This document shows positions 13,901-19,730 of a stretch of 60,186 bases of DNA, piece after piece. A model generated the notes under the pieces. That model was not told where the DNA came from. It made no database searches and was given only the letters and a program-made list of their open reading frames with translations. The DNA is taken from contig JAKVCV010000018.1 of the NCBI GenBank assembly GCA_022448945.1, positions 42,179 through 102,364 on the forward strand, read 5' to 3'. This DNA is from Saprospiraceae bacterium. GTDB lineage: Bacteria > Bacteroidota > Bacteroidia > Chitinophagales > Saprospiraceae. Both the position numbers and the translations under genes were made by a program. Each line of letters begins with the position of its first letter. Position 1 is the first letter of the stretch.

Positions 13901-15047
13901 CCTCAATTATTACAGTAAAACTATGTGTACCTATATCCGCAACCGTTGGTGTCCAACAAAAAGTTCCAGTAATTTGATTTCCAGAAGGAAAACCAGGGCC
14001 AGAAACATTAAAGGTACTATTGGGTATCGCATTATTAGTAGTCATAGTTAAAAGATCACCAGGATTACCAGGATCTGAACCTATTATATCAAAACACAAT
14101 TGAGTGCCAAAACAAGTTGAGGTTATAAAATCTATAGAATCTATACCTGAACCATTAACTCCAGAAAGAATTGGTGCATTGTTACAAGGAGCAGACAAAA
14201 CCCTAAATTGAATATCACGTATAACACTACCTATAAGTAGACCATTCCTATACTCCTCTACCAATACACAAAGAACACCAACATGAGTTGTGGTTGGTGT
14301 AAATGAAATTGCGCCAGTTCCGGGATCTATAGTAACAGTATTAGCAGGTCCAAATGGAGCAGCACCAGAAAAACCACCCAAATAGGTAACAGGTACACCT
14401 GCATTGTCAAGACATGATATAAGTGAAAAATTGAGAGAATCACCATCAGGATCTACTGCACCATGATTATAAAAAACAGTATTGGTATTACAAGAAAAAG
14501 AAATTGGGGTATTAGTAAACACAGGTGAATTATTACAGGGCGTAACAGAGTTATCAAGAGTAGCTTCTACATACATTCTCTGACTACTAGGGCTATTCAA
14601 AGTAGTTATAGCATTATTCCTGCAACAAAGTCTCCATGAAAAAGTAATATCAGTGCAACCGGGAGGCAAAGTAATAATAGCAGTATAAACATGTCTTTCA
14701 ACACCAAACTGTCCTGTTCCATTATTACACGACGATTGGTTCAAAGGGGGAGGACAATTAGAATTTATAGGCGTTATATCTAACTCCGTAGTATTAGTAG
14801 CTGTAACAGATCCAGAACCACAGCTACCAGACCAACTAATAGTGGCATTATTACCTAAATTGATAGAATTACAATCACGATAAATACTCAATGTAATTTC
14901 GTATTGGTTCGGTCCTACGCAAAAATAATTTAAATCTGCACCAAGAACATGATTAGCTTTAGTGTGGTTAACATAAAACAAACTTAAAGCGAAAGTTAAA
15001 AAAATGCTAAATCTCAAGGAGGATAGAAATTTTTTACAACGTAACAT
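1..15047 (-). CDS. Giant secreted SprB-repeat adhesin-like protein (3' end beyond window)
   Basis: The reading frame runs from an ATG at 15047 to the left edge in one frame, at least 5,015 codons; the C-terminus and any T9SS sorting domain lie outside the window. Residues 1 to about 32 look like a signal peptide. The next part (HVLGADLNYFCVG, then CCRNNAITTLNSPSSQRMYV near residue 145) resembles the N-terminal module of large Bacteroidota gliding and adhesion proteins. Ig/HYR-like stretches follow to about residue 575. At about 579 RNIYVSTTGSSSAAGTQFDP begins a DUF1565/pectate-lyase-like beta-helix, which leads into a glycine-rich region (about 730-1055). From about 1366 onward there are some 45 SprB-like repeats of 70-90 aa with cores such as NVNCFGDSTGSAT and GLSAGTYCVTVTD. 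The likely role is a surface filament or adhesin exported by T9SS. Whether it works in gliding, attachment or biofilm is inference. Confidence 0.9.
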   Translation of the reverse strand, partial: MLRCKKFLSSLRFSIFLTFALSLFYVNHTKANHVLGADLNYFCVGPNQYEITLSIYRDCNSINLGNNATISWSGSCGSGSVTATNTTELDITPINSNCPPPLNQSSCNNGTGQFGVERHVYTAIITLPPGCTDITFSWRLCCRNNAITTLNSPSSQRMYVEATLDNSVTPCNNSPVFTNTPISFSCNTNTVFYNHGAVDPDGDSLNFSLISCLDNAGVPVTYLGGFSGAAPFGPANTVTIDPGTGAISFTPTTTHVGVLCVLVEEYRNGLLIGSVIRDIQFRVLSAPCNNAPILSGVNGSGIDSIDFITSTCFGTQLCFDIIGSDPGNPGDLLTMTTNNAIPNSTFNVSGPGFPSGNQITGTFCWTPTVADIGTHSFTVIIEDDACPLQGSNTFTYVVNVISNPNDPVVASPDVSICVGDTTPLSATTTSPNAVQYTWTPNIGLSNNSIPNPQAFPLSTTTYTVTLDYNDGCSSTDFVTVIVENDPPLSVAPNNINVCGGANVTLSGTTDAPGMTFVFTEMFGTFNTIPNTTSGTSASASILMPNTPGTYTWSVEVINPITLCSSIEFITLTVGFIPPDPSCRNIYVSTTGSSSAAGTQFDPVTIQEALRRSVCNLSVIKLATGTYNIDTALNITSLLTLEGGFIENQGWLKTSEVGATTINRTTANAGGVQDVDRHLTAIEIIGSSDFRLQDLTITTDDAVVSGTSTYGIYMQNASNYNITRVNIELGNASNGTPGVDGCLLAPASSNGAPGAAGSDGFIDNIASVNGGAGGNGGNECNSVVIVNGGSGGSAIDFGNGVGNGGTGVSSTAGVVDGGAGGGGGRGREGSTIQGSDGGASGQGGTPFNPPFSGCSATASGLGSSVVGGTGGIVNTSNTVNNGTAGNDGTDGIDGVNGCDGADGAIAIQTCRYHVGLQGEIGMSGSGGSGGGGGGGGGGQDCIGCTNGTGNGGGGGGGGGAGGTGGTGGFGGGGSFGIYICGNGANGFIEHCNIISGSFGTGGVGGLGANGGNGGNGGIGGTAGLTEIGAGGNGGNGGNGGAGGNGGNGVDGVAFDIFWDSNGIIPVAQDSTYALYDQQIIYVENTNCTNTAVMFWDSSGMPSHPLTTAIPQNIPIGGASTPVTNWIFDALNGYSQPANGTFNADTTRYDSIGRYSIIHNTCFGCPSTGGAGGNALEEYRGFHNIAFDQLIKPEITSSANVIGLDTFQLCVGDFATFASSLYGDTTIWEFNGAIPNPSNVQNVPSTQFNVEGFFMIELFLITDCCGETPIDTAYLYVDPVPAVLGNGDQNICIGDATTLAVLGFTSNDSIVWSPLSDLTVISQDSVSVNPTITTTYNASVYSKVITNGQLRLTCPVSINYTVSVNSLPDPVMTSTNVTCNNDGSATATPASGIYDFVWSNGTTDLAVSSSTITSLPAGTFCVTVTDTVTGCVDSGCVFVAPNANVPIVFVNNVSAVTCAGASDGTVTIGTSNGVAPFTYVWDTIVPGIPGAPTSVNYTVSGLAPRDYTVTSTDAVGCVSVITFNVPTPDSLTIVVIDTINPLCPSSSDGRIEVEGLGGTGLITYVWSNGIAADSGILAGIDTGLYCVTVVDENNCSNSMCFNLNAQQVLTTSPVISTPITCNNGTACITVNATGGSGLYTYDWTGPSAPAPLTTAADVVCGFPASNGLYTVLVTDNSFGCTTTASVSLTEPSAITTTIFSQTNVSCLGDSTGIANVGASGGTPGYTFLWDSNAGNQTTAAAVGLPAGTYCVTVTDITGVCNSVECVTITEPLTSLSVSTSITSNFNGAQISCFGANDGEATASPIGGTPAATGYNYNWDVNAGNQTTAIATGLSFANNPYSVTVTDSLGCSAVSTVTISEPSIIAASISSSSNINCFGDSSGSATVSAIGGTGAINYSWVNGQTTATANNLPAGLQCVTVTDANGCNISVCANITQPINPLTFTSLVVDSNVTCNGFSNGGATVSPTGGTPAAGGYNFNWNSIPTQTTASLLAVAGNTYCVTVTDSLGCATSDCVTITEPSSLTATIVSSINVNCFGDSTGSATALGSGGSAVGGVYSYLWNAAAGNQTTATATGLSAGILYEVTITDDNQCIASTNISLTQPVALFTAGALTLSPYNGTDVSCVGSTDGIIVATASNGTGDPSNYIYNWGAIEPNNDSLINVAAGTYCVTVTDSLGCIATNCATVTEPSLLTADINVTSIVNVNCFGDSTGAATVIPAGGTLLSVYSILWDNGQTTAAANGLLAGNQCVTVTDANNCNAVTCVNITEAASAVVIASMSVDSNISCNGLSDAGATVVAAGGVPSISNGYNYIWNNNATTSSVTGLALGVHCVTVTDSLGCFDTDCITISEPSTVTATITSTININCFGDSSGTATVTGSGGVATTGYTYLWSSNTGNQTTATATGLKANITYCVTITDNNGCSSPGVCVVLTQPTSSLVASASEITSVTCFGASDGIIQASSVGGSAPVTYQWDANASSQNTQLVSGLLANTYCVTITDSLGCIDSACVILTEPAQISISATSITNIICRGDSTGEITLGVSGGNPGYSFQWDATADSLTTPLLVGLSAGTYCVVVTDASGCQDSLCTPITEPASAVDVSALVTSNYPGGTPLQCFGDSSGTALATITGGSAPYAILWDIGSQTTAAISGLPDGSFCVLVTDSLGCSDTACISLVSPVLLTSSVSSTDVLCRGDSSGTATVTGSGGTGGYTFLWDTSASSQTTATATGLAAGVYPVTTTDANGCFAVSSAIVGEPATGVNVALVITSNYNGADVSCNGTNDATINASASGGSIALDYSYIWSGGFNSNPLVNIGAGPHCVTVTDDNGCSSTDCITVSEPSAVTATIVASTNVACFGTCTGTATAAGTGGTTITGYNFLWDSAAGNQTTQVALNLCAGSYNVTVTDANGCSSVAVAIIGAPASALTTSITSTSNYNGQQVSCSGASDGELTATVAGGTGPGTYIFSWSSNSSTTNIATGLSVAGNSHCVFVQDSLGCTDTACFDLIEPIVVSSIITNQTDVTCNGGANGSATVSPSGGTGAFTYNWDNGDTTSTATALIAGPICVTATDANGCSASTCTNIAEPTLLTTTATINSNYNGENISCAGACDGVVFATATGGTLPYLSYTWSTSGAGILDTMTVACVGPVDVIVTDANGCTATAAVTLTEPSAVTATITANNDATCNGQCDGDATVVGSGGTVTTGYTYLWSVTANNQTTATATGLCAGTHTVTVSDNNGCSDVTSVFINQPALGVSAVATVTSNYNGSDVTCIGDCDGEVTAIGSGGTVTTGYTFLWDANTGNQTTAVVSGLCAGVYTVTVSDNGGCSNVTNVTVSDPSQVTATIVSTVTVSCGGGSDGEATVVGTGGTIVTGYSFLWDATANNQTTATATGLPGGTGINVTVTDANGCSSVSSVTITQPVNVLFVNPVVITNYNGADISCNGACDGAVEVQITGGIPGYSIVWNTSATTDTISNLCPGTYIASVTDNGGCVVVDSVVVTEPNTLGASISSQINVSCTGFSDGCVTIQGVDGTSGYTYSIVSGTTQANNGLFCGLSVGTYTVTVTDLNLCSTTVGVTITEPSSLPLVTTAVTSNYLGQDISCFGACDAEVTATSVGGTPPYSYNWSMTSQTTSTVTGICAGVFSVIITDSLGCTASASVTVTQPPQLTAGLSATTNALCFGDSTGEVDLFAAGGTAPYTYDIGLSSITTISTSVTLTGLVAGGYTATITDGNGCQVLVPFTITSPPLLTNTASVTSLYANGTVISCNGACDGAATSVGAGGNPGSTYDFLWSTSANNQTTFTATGLCAGTHSVTITDQNGCIAIDSVTLTDPPQLIATSLAGNINCFGDSTGSVQVTAVPGTGTPNYSYSLGSQTNLTGLFTGLAIGTYCVTVTDANNCSVVECVTLTQNTLLQATAFVSSNYNGAQTSCSGSSDGEATVNITGGQAAYNIIWDPATLNQTTATATGLSAGTYYVTVTDFFGCTTSDSVSITSPDSVSISIIDTTHILCFGQPTGSFTVAGSGGVGSYTYSVDGGITFTSTVQYNNLPANMFGSGYCVIVQDGNGCQATACVNINEPPQLQGLVDSIIMVSCFGGADGIIALHGLGGIPPYTYSFNGGLSDTTRVFEGLNAGTYSVVITDANGCQTTMNNLIITQPAVLILNVDTSSNPSCTGVCDGIIQVSASQGTPGYEFSIDGINYQATGNFTNLCAGGYTLYVRDAQGCITTTIVTLTQPSVIIANPAVTTNFNGFGVSCTGDCNGAVAATPSGGTPSNLGLYSYQWSTAGATTQTLSGLCANIVYIVTVTDANGCIDVDSIILTEPTPLTGSFVQVTNESCFGNDGIISVVADAGSGVGSYTYDIGSGPIANGTFTNLNGSLTGTQYSITITDGNGCSTLMDTFLTIPAVLDITSASVTSNFNGFDISCFGAADGSATIIHTGGSSPISYLWDLNANSQTTISATGLRAGTYGVTITDIAGCTADTTITLTQPTPLTMSATTDSAGCDGGSNGTISVIPAGSIGPAYTYAIDSIGTGIPGTFGPDSIWTNLTQGTYTVYVQDSNGCGPVQQTVTIGQDAPITIITNVLAPFNGQQIACNGDSTGTATASATGGSLGGLFFAYQWDINTGSQTGTTATGLPAGIYFVTVTDTISNCSDIASVTIVEPSLLVANIDTTVNVACFGQATGAVQVSALAGTPSYTYSIDFPAATQNPPGVFTGLPSGTYTVTATDLNTCTATVGVTIQDADSLEIDLDTIHVSCFGMTDGLVTAEVTGGTPYGTGFGYTVTWSPSAPGAIDTLGNLTAGIYTMTVQDAAGCVQTATATVVEPSPIIVVADSVVSATCAENNGLIRLQVSGGPSANANIFDAYEFSIDGGATFISGSNPLTFSGLTSGFYDIVVRDTNFTHCIGVLALDLGSNSNITGSISVTDESCFGYADGTASVTTSSTAGGYTYVWTTNSSSTVISTSQTATGLAGGTHHYIVTVTDADGCQYIDSANIVSPDTMIVTASLIQNVNCYNGNDGAAQ
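11880..12860 (-). repeat. Glycine-rich PGRS-like coding region with GCC/GGC tracts
   Basis: In the frame of the giant gene this region encodes GGN, GGA and GGT triplets, for example GGNGGNGGNGGAGGNGG near 11910-11970. Two poly-glycine tracts lie at 12174-12200 (nine Gly) and 12237-12266 (ten Gly), made almost entirely of GGC codons and so very GC-rich against their surroundings. Short segments with Cys, such as QDCIGCTNG, separate them. The pattern recalls mycobacterial PE_PGRS domains and other GGX proteins that can form polyglycine-II bundles. That structural parallel is inference. Confidence 0.8.
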
Positions 15048-15476
15048 AGGATATGATTGTTTTGCGTGTAAGTATAAGGTTTTAAACATATATCTATAAA
15101 AATTTCACTAGGTATATTAACAAACAAATGTCTGTTAGAAATTACGTTTACGATAAAAAATGAAAATTTAACGTAAAATATGTATCTGGTTGGGCTATAA
15201 CAATAACGAACCTCAAATTATATTTGTTGCCTGTATCAAACCGGAATAACAGAATTATTATAGTTAAAATTTTAAATCATAAAAAAACATTAGCTTAAAT
15301 TATCTATAAACGAAAATAAAATATAAAGTTAAATCCCAAAAACTAAAAGAGTTTAAATAAAAAAACAATAAAAATCATTTACTTATTTTATATACATCAT
15401 ATTGATTATCAATTAAAACAAAGGGTATTTGATCGAACCTATAAAAAAATTATCTTAATCAAATCTTAATCTTTAA
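15048..15476. other. AT-rich intergenic region upstream of the giant adhesin
   Basis: These 429 bases lie between the giant gene and the small minus-strand gene upstream of it. The stretch is very AT-rich, with many short A and T runs. It presumably holds the adhesin promoter and leader. I found no clear TAnnTTTG box on the minus strand, no convincing hairpin and no additional gene. Confidence 0.5.
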
Positions 15477-15869
15477 TCAAAAAGGAAGAAAAACAAATTG
15501 TGGGGCTGGTTTTTCTAGAAGAAAGATACAAAAACTATCTTTCTTTTCTCTATATAATTTGCGAAAGTCATCAATTTTTTCTAAATCAACAACTTTCTTC
15601 ATTGCCAATTCTTCTAGAGTAGTAGCATTAAACGAAAATCTTTCACCTTCAAATATTGGCAGACCAATATTCAGACTTGTAAAAGATGGAAAAGCTACTA
15701 GAATAGGGTAATGAGAAATATTCTCATTTTGTATCGTTTTTACCGTCTTAATAAACCAATCTTTCTTTTTATTGATTTCTGCTTCAAGCACGTTAAGAAT
15801 TCCAAAATCTTTATCCAAAATAATCAATACTTTTTTGATTGTTATTGTATGAAATAATTCTTTAGACAA
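15477..15869 (-). CDS. Small hypothetical protein, about 130 aa
   Basis: I do not recognise this gene. The frame of about 130 codons encodes a soluble mixed alpha/beta-looking protein starting MSKELFHTITIKKVLIILDK (TTG read as Met) and ending in a hydrophobic PAPQFVFLPF. There is no signal peptide or membrane segment. A lysine-rich helix (EINKKKDWFIKTV) and an acidic/basic stretch near the end suggest a compact cytoplasmic domain. Only a TTG codon is available near the apparent start, and no nearby in-frame ATG fits better, so the 5' end is uncertain. The gene points the same way as the giant adhesin but lies 430 bases upstream of it, so co-transcription is not evident. Confidence 0.55.
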   Translation of the reverse strand: MSKELFHTITIKKVLIILDKDFGILNVLEAEINKKKDWFIKTVKTIQNENISHYPILVAFPSFTSLNIGLPIFEGERFSFNATTLEELAMKKVVDLEKIDDFRKLYREKKDSFCIFLLEKPAPQFVFLPF

Positions 15870-16072
15870 AAGTAAGATTTTGAAATGAGAAAATGAAGTT
15901 TTTGATATTCAGTTGCACATTATTTTGGATATACTGTAATGTAGCTTAATTTTGAGTTCCTGAATTAATTCTTTAATTAATTAATTTAGTATGTATTAAT
16001 TGATTTTAACTTTATCAAAAATTCAATTCAGGACATAAAAAAACTTTAATAAATAATATATTTTATATAATA

Positions 16073-17437
16073 ATGAAACCAAAACTAGTAAGAGGAACCA
16101 GAGATTTTTCTGCTGAAATAGTAAATAAAAGGAATTATATCTTTGATATATTAAGGAATATTTTTTCAAAATATGGCTTTAATGCACTTGAAACTCCTGC
16201 AATGGAAGCATTAAATACACTTACTGGCAAATACGGAGATGAAGGAGATCAATTGTTATTCAAGATTTTAAACAATGGAGATTTTCTTTCAAAAGCAAAT
16301 AAAAATGCGATAGAAAAAAACGATTCTAAACAACTGACATCTTCTATTTCGAAAAGAGCTCTACGATATGACCTGACCGTACCATTAGCAAGGTATGTGG
16401 TTATGAATCAAAATAATATCTCTTTTCCTTATAAACGTTATCAAATACAACCTGTTTGGCGTGCAGATAATCCTCAAAAAGGTCGATACAGAGAATTTTA
16501 TCAGTGTGATGTCGATATTATAGGTAGTGATTCACTAATAAACGAAGCCGAATTGACACAAATATATGATGAAGCATTTGACAAACTCGGCTTAAAGGTA
16601 ATAATCAGACTAAACAACAGAAAAATTCTTGACGGACTGGCTCAATATTGTGGAAAACCTGATTTGTTTATGCCTATAACTGTAACCATTGACAAATTAG
16701 ATAAAATTGGTTGGGATGGCGTTGAGAAAGAGCTCCAAAATTTAGGTATAGATAAAATAGGTTTCGAGAAAGTTAAAGCAGTAATTAATTCGAAAGACCT
16801 TTTAGAACTAAAACAATTGTTTTCAGAAATTAATATAGGATTAGAAGGAATTAAAGAACTAGAAATCGTAAAAAACTTTTTGGAAGGATATCAATTCAAA
16901 AATGAATTCAAAATTGATTTTTCTCTTGCCCGAGGTCTCAGTTATTACACTGGCTGTATTTACGAAGTTGAAGTTGATACTTCAAAACCCTCTCAAAAAA
17001 ACATTAAAATGGGTAGCATTGGCGGAGGAGGCAGATATGCTGATTTAACAGGAATTTTTGGCCTAAAGGACATGTCAGGTGTTGGTATTTCTTTTGGTGC
17101 AGCACGCATTTATGATGTGATGGAAGAATTAAATTTGTTTGAAAACATTGATTTCAATTCGAGCAAAGTACTTTTTCTGACTATGGATGAAGCATCATTA
17201 TCCTATGGTTTTAAAGCAATTCAAAAAGTTCGTGCTGCCGGAATTTCTTCAACTATATACCCCAAATCATGGAAATTTCAAAAACTAATGAAATATGCTA
17301 ACAAGGTAGGAGTACCGTACGTTGTAATAATTGGAAGCCAGGAAATGGAAAGTGGCAAACTAGGATTTAAAAACATGATTAATGGTGAACAACTTGCCTT
17401 AACCATAGAGGAAATAATTAATTATTTACTTGAGTAA
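16073..17437 (+). CDS. hisS: Histidine--tRNA ligase
   Basis: A class II aminoacyl-tRNA synthetase that charges tRNA-His with histidine in the cytoplasm. At 454 aa it has normal length for the family. Visible signatures: the N-terminal KLVRGTRDFSAE with motif 1 following; motif 2 at about residues 125-150 (VWRADNP, then GRYREFYQCDVDIIG); the histidine-binding HisA motif at about 283-297 (LARGLSYYTGCIYEV); and the glycine-rich GSIGGGGRYADL that follows. A C-terminal anticodon-binding domain occupies about 360-454 (KVLFLTMDEAS to the end). The ATG at 16073 sits directly before the conserved N-terminus, with an AT-rich leader and no Shine-Dalgarno sequence. It converges with lipA at a gap of about 40 bases. 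Confidence 0.97.
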   Translation: MKPKLVRGTRDFSAEIVNKRNYIFDILRNIFSKYGFNALETPAMEALNTLTGKYGDEGDQLLFKILNNGDFLSKANKNAIEKNDSKQLTSSISKRALRYDLTVPLARYVVMNQNNISFPYKRYQIQPVWRADNPQKGRYREFYQCDVDIIGSDSLINEAELTQIYDEAFDKLGLKVIIRLNNRKILDGLAQYCGKPDLFMPITVTIDKLDKIGWDGVEKELQNLGIDKIGFEKVKAVINSKDLLELKQLFSEINIGLEGIKELEIVKNFLEGYQFKNEFKIDFSLARGLSYYTGCIYEVEVDTSKPSQKNIKMGSIGGGGRYADLTGIFGLKDMSGVGISFGAARIYDVMEELNLFENIDFNSSKVLFLTMDEASLSYGFKAIQKVRAAGISSTIYPKSWKFQKLMKYANKVGVPYVVIIGSQEMESGKLGFKNMINGEQLALTIEEIINYLLE

Positions 17438-17477
17438 TCCTTAAATTAATTAAATAAAAATTTAGACTTGTAAAGTA

Positions 17478-18365
17478 TTATTTATTAGGATAAACATGTC
17501 TTTCAGCATGATATGAAGAACGTACCATTGGACCTGACTCAACATAATCAAATCCTTTACTAATACCTATTTCTTTATATTCAGCAAAAACATCAGGATG
17601 CACATACTCTGCAATTGCAATATGCCGTTTAGTTGGTCGCAGATATTGTCCTATAGTCAGCACATCACATCCATGTTCAAGTAGATCATCCATGGTCTGT
17701 AGCATTTCATCCTTCGTTTCACCAAGACCAGCCATGATTCCTGATTTAGTACGTTTTCCATAAACTTTAGTACGTTTGATTTGCTCAAGACTACGAATAT
17801 ATTTTGCCTGAGGACGGACTTTACGATAAAGAGATGGGACAGTCTCAATATTATGAGAAACAACTTCCTGTCCTGCACTTATCATTAATTCTAGCGCATT
17901 CCATTTAGCACGAACATCTGGAATCAGGGTTTCTATTGTTGTTTGTGGAGATAATTCTTTTACAGACGTAACAGTTTCATACCAGATCTGGGCACCCTTA
18001 TCTTTGAGCTCATCACGATTAACAGAAGTTATAACTGCATGTTTAACCCCCATAAGTTTTATAGCTTCGGCAACACGATATGGCTCATCCAAATCTAATT
18101 CTGGTGGCCGGCCGGTAGCCACAGCACAAAATGAACAAGATCTGGTACAAACATTTCCAAGAATCATAAAGGTTGCCGTACCCTCTCCCCAACATTCACC
18201 CATATTAGGACAGTGCCCACTTTGACAGATCGTATGTAATTTATACTGATCTACAAGTTTGCGAACTTTTTTATAATTTTCTCCAATTGGCAATTTCACC
18301 CTTAGCCAATCAGGTTTAGATACACGTTCTTTCTTTTTCTGGACAACCGGAAGTTCTATAAACAT
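17478..18365 (-). CDS. lipA: Lipoyl synthase
   Basis: A radical SAM enzyme that inserts two sulfurs into the octanoyl group on lipoyl-carrier domains, the last step of lipoate synthesis. Numbered from the ATG at 18365 (295 aa), the auxiliary cluster cysteines are C47, C52 and C58 in [12 protein letters not shown], and the radical SAM cluster is C73, C77 and C80 in CTRSCSFC. The C-terminal VRSSYHAE supplies the conserved serine. The frame is open to an earlier ATG at 18404, but that adds a hydrophobic 13-residue extension not typical of the family. MFIELPVV, followed by [20 protein letters not shown], matches the usual start. An outer-membrane-like gene ends four bases upstream of the longer start, so the two may be co-transcribed. 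Confidence 0.96.
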   Translation of the reverse strand: MFIELPVVQKKKERVSKPDWLRVKLPIGENYKKVRKLVDQYKLHTICQSGHCPNMGECWGEGTATFMILGNVCTRSCSFCAVATGRPPELDLDEPYRVAEAIKLMGVKHAVITSVNRDELKDKGAQIWYETVTSVKELSPQTTIETLIPDVRAKWNALELMISAGQEVVSHNIETVPSLYRKVRPQAKYIRSLEQIKRTKVYGKRTKSGIMAGLGETKDEMLQTMDDLLEHGCDVLTIGQYLRPTKRHIAIAEYVHPDVFAEYKEIGISKGFDYVESGPMVRSSYHAERHVYPNK

Positions 18366-18408
18366 GATAAAAAAATTAAACTGGAACAAATTGGTAACTA
18401 ACAAAATT

Positions 18409-19176
18409 CTACCATCTATGACCCAGATGAATATTAATATACAAATTTACAAAAACGGGTGTATTTTCTTCAAAAATCATCATAGGAATTTCTCTAAAAT
18501 AGAAATCTGCAGCAAAGCCAAGTTCAATATCTTTAAGAATAGTGTCAAATGCACCCCAATCTATTAATAGACCAGCTTTAAGAAAAAGACCAGGTGCCAA
18601 ATCCAATTCATCCCAACCGTAGTTAGATCCAGATGGACCATCAACTTCCTGCGGATTGAGAAATTTAAGCATATTTGTTTCACTATATTTTTCAGCTACA
18701 ATATTGGGTCGGTTTAAATTATCTCTGTAAATCAAATCTAAATAGTATGGTCGGATCATCCCAAGAGAAAATCCCGCTGAATATACAAAGCCCAGTGAAA
18801 CTGCACGGCGGTTTTTTAGTGAAAGATAATATTTTTCGCCATATCCGAATCTTGTAAAAAAAAGATTATTACGTTTCCCATAAATAAATGCTTTGGGTGC
18901 CCCTCCTATTATAGATAGACCATCATAAGTTTGTTGTTTTTCTTTTGGGTTTTTAATTTCTCCAAAATCAACAAAAAAATTCATAGTTCTAACAGGTGTT
19001 TTAATACGTCCATAAGCGACTCTTACCTGAAATCCTCTCGTACTGATTCCTCCACCAACAAATAATTCATTTCTTAATGGAATTTCAACATCAGTCCACT
19101 TATTTGCATTTGAGATCTGCCCGAAGGATGTCGAGGAAATAAAAATTAGTAGGATAATGAAAAAACCTTTAATCAT
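18409..19176 (-). CDS. Exported outer-membrane beta-barrel-like protein
   Basis: A 255-aa protein with a clear signal peptide ([20 protein letters not shown], cleavage near residue 20). The mature part alternates hydrophobic and polar residues, is rich in Gly, Tyr, Phe and Arg, and ends [14 protein letters not shown] final aromatic-capped strand of that kind is typical of outer-membrane barrels. I do not recognise a named family. Its start is ATG at 19176, next to a 554-base divergent region shared with a TonB-dependent receptor. It lies immediately upstream of lipA on the same strand, about 40 bases from the preferred lipA start. Function unknown; a small structural porin-like protein or an assembly factor are both possible. 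Confidence 0.75.
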   Translation of the reverse strand: MIKGFFIILLIFISSTSFGQISNANKWTDVEIPLRNELFVGGGISTRGFQVRVAYGRIKTPVRTMNFFVDFGEIKNPKEKQQTYDGLSIIGGAPKAFIYGKRNNLFFTRFGYGEKYYLSLKNRRAVSLGFVYSAGFSLGMIRPYYLDLIYRDNLNRPNIVAEKYSETNMLKFLNPQEVDGPSGSNYGWDELDLAPGLFLKAGLLIDWGAFDTILKDIELGFAADFYFREIPMMIFEENTPVFVNLYINIHLGHRW

Positions 19177-19298
19177 AACACTTACTTGTAGAGAGATTGA
19201 AAGTTAAAATAATGTTCTTTTACAACACTTTTATAAAGTAAAAATACAACTTTTAGACTAAAACTACAAAGTCGGCTTGTTATTTAAATTTTCGATAA

Positions 19299-19314
19299 AG
19301 AAATTGGAATTTCT
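19299..19314. promoter_or_regulatory. Candidate operator: 7-2-7 inverted repeat
   Basis: AGAAATT and AATTTCT are exact inverted copies around a GG centre. The site lies about 123 bases upstream of the barrel-like gene start and about 417 bases upstream of the receptor start. Chance occurrence in AT-rich DNA is possible. No regulator is known for it. Confidence 0.3.
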
Positions 19315-19613
19315 AATAAAAAATAAAATCTATGCTTTTTGTTTTTTTAATAAACATTAACTTACTAGTTCGTGATTTTTTAAATGAACAACTTTATCTA
19401 ACAATATTAAACAATTGACATTCAACAGAAAAGAAACAACTTATCTTTAGATAATTGTAGCAAAATATTAGAATATATATTTATTTTAATAAAAAATAAA
19501 AAATAGATTAGTCTCTCCTTCTATTTGCTAAATCAATGGTTCTGTTTTTATTGTATACTTTCAGTTTACAGTTAAAAAATTTAATCAAAGCAACTTACTT
19601 TAACAGAAAAATG

Positions 19614-19621
19614 TACCTTTG
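19614..19621 (+). promoter_or_regulatory. Candidate Bacteroidota -7 promoter box (TACCTTTG)
   Basis: TACCTTTG matches the TAnnTTTG -7 consensus used by the Bacteroidota primary sigma factor. It sits about 110 bases upstream of the TonB-dependent receptor start. I do not see a good TTTG -33 element at the expected spacing, so the call rests on the -7 box and its position. Confidence 0.4.
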
Positions 19622-19730
19622 TTCTTGTTGATGATGGGCTAAAGAACGATTATTATTATTTTTAATTGTGGCCTAAATAACCAACACCCTCAATAAGAAC
19701 TAATACAATTAAGATCTAAAAGTAAAAGCA

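Larger units (their letters stand above)
19177..19730. other. Divergent intergenic region with an inverted repeat
   Basis: A 554-base AT-rich region between the minus-strand barrel-like gene and the plus-strand TonB-dependent receptor. It contains a perfect inverted repeat, AGAAATT-GG-AATTTCT, at 19299-19314 and a TACCTTTG box at 19614-19621. I see no additional ORF with coding character and no convincing RNA gene. The unusual length for this compact stretch fits regulated divergent transcription, which is inference. Confidence 0.5.

Noticed and set aside
17478-18404. Longer lipA start at 18404
   Set aside because: The extra 13 residues are hydrophobic and absent from the family's usual N-terminus; ATG 18365 gives the normal MFIELPVV start.
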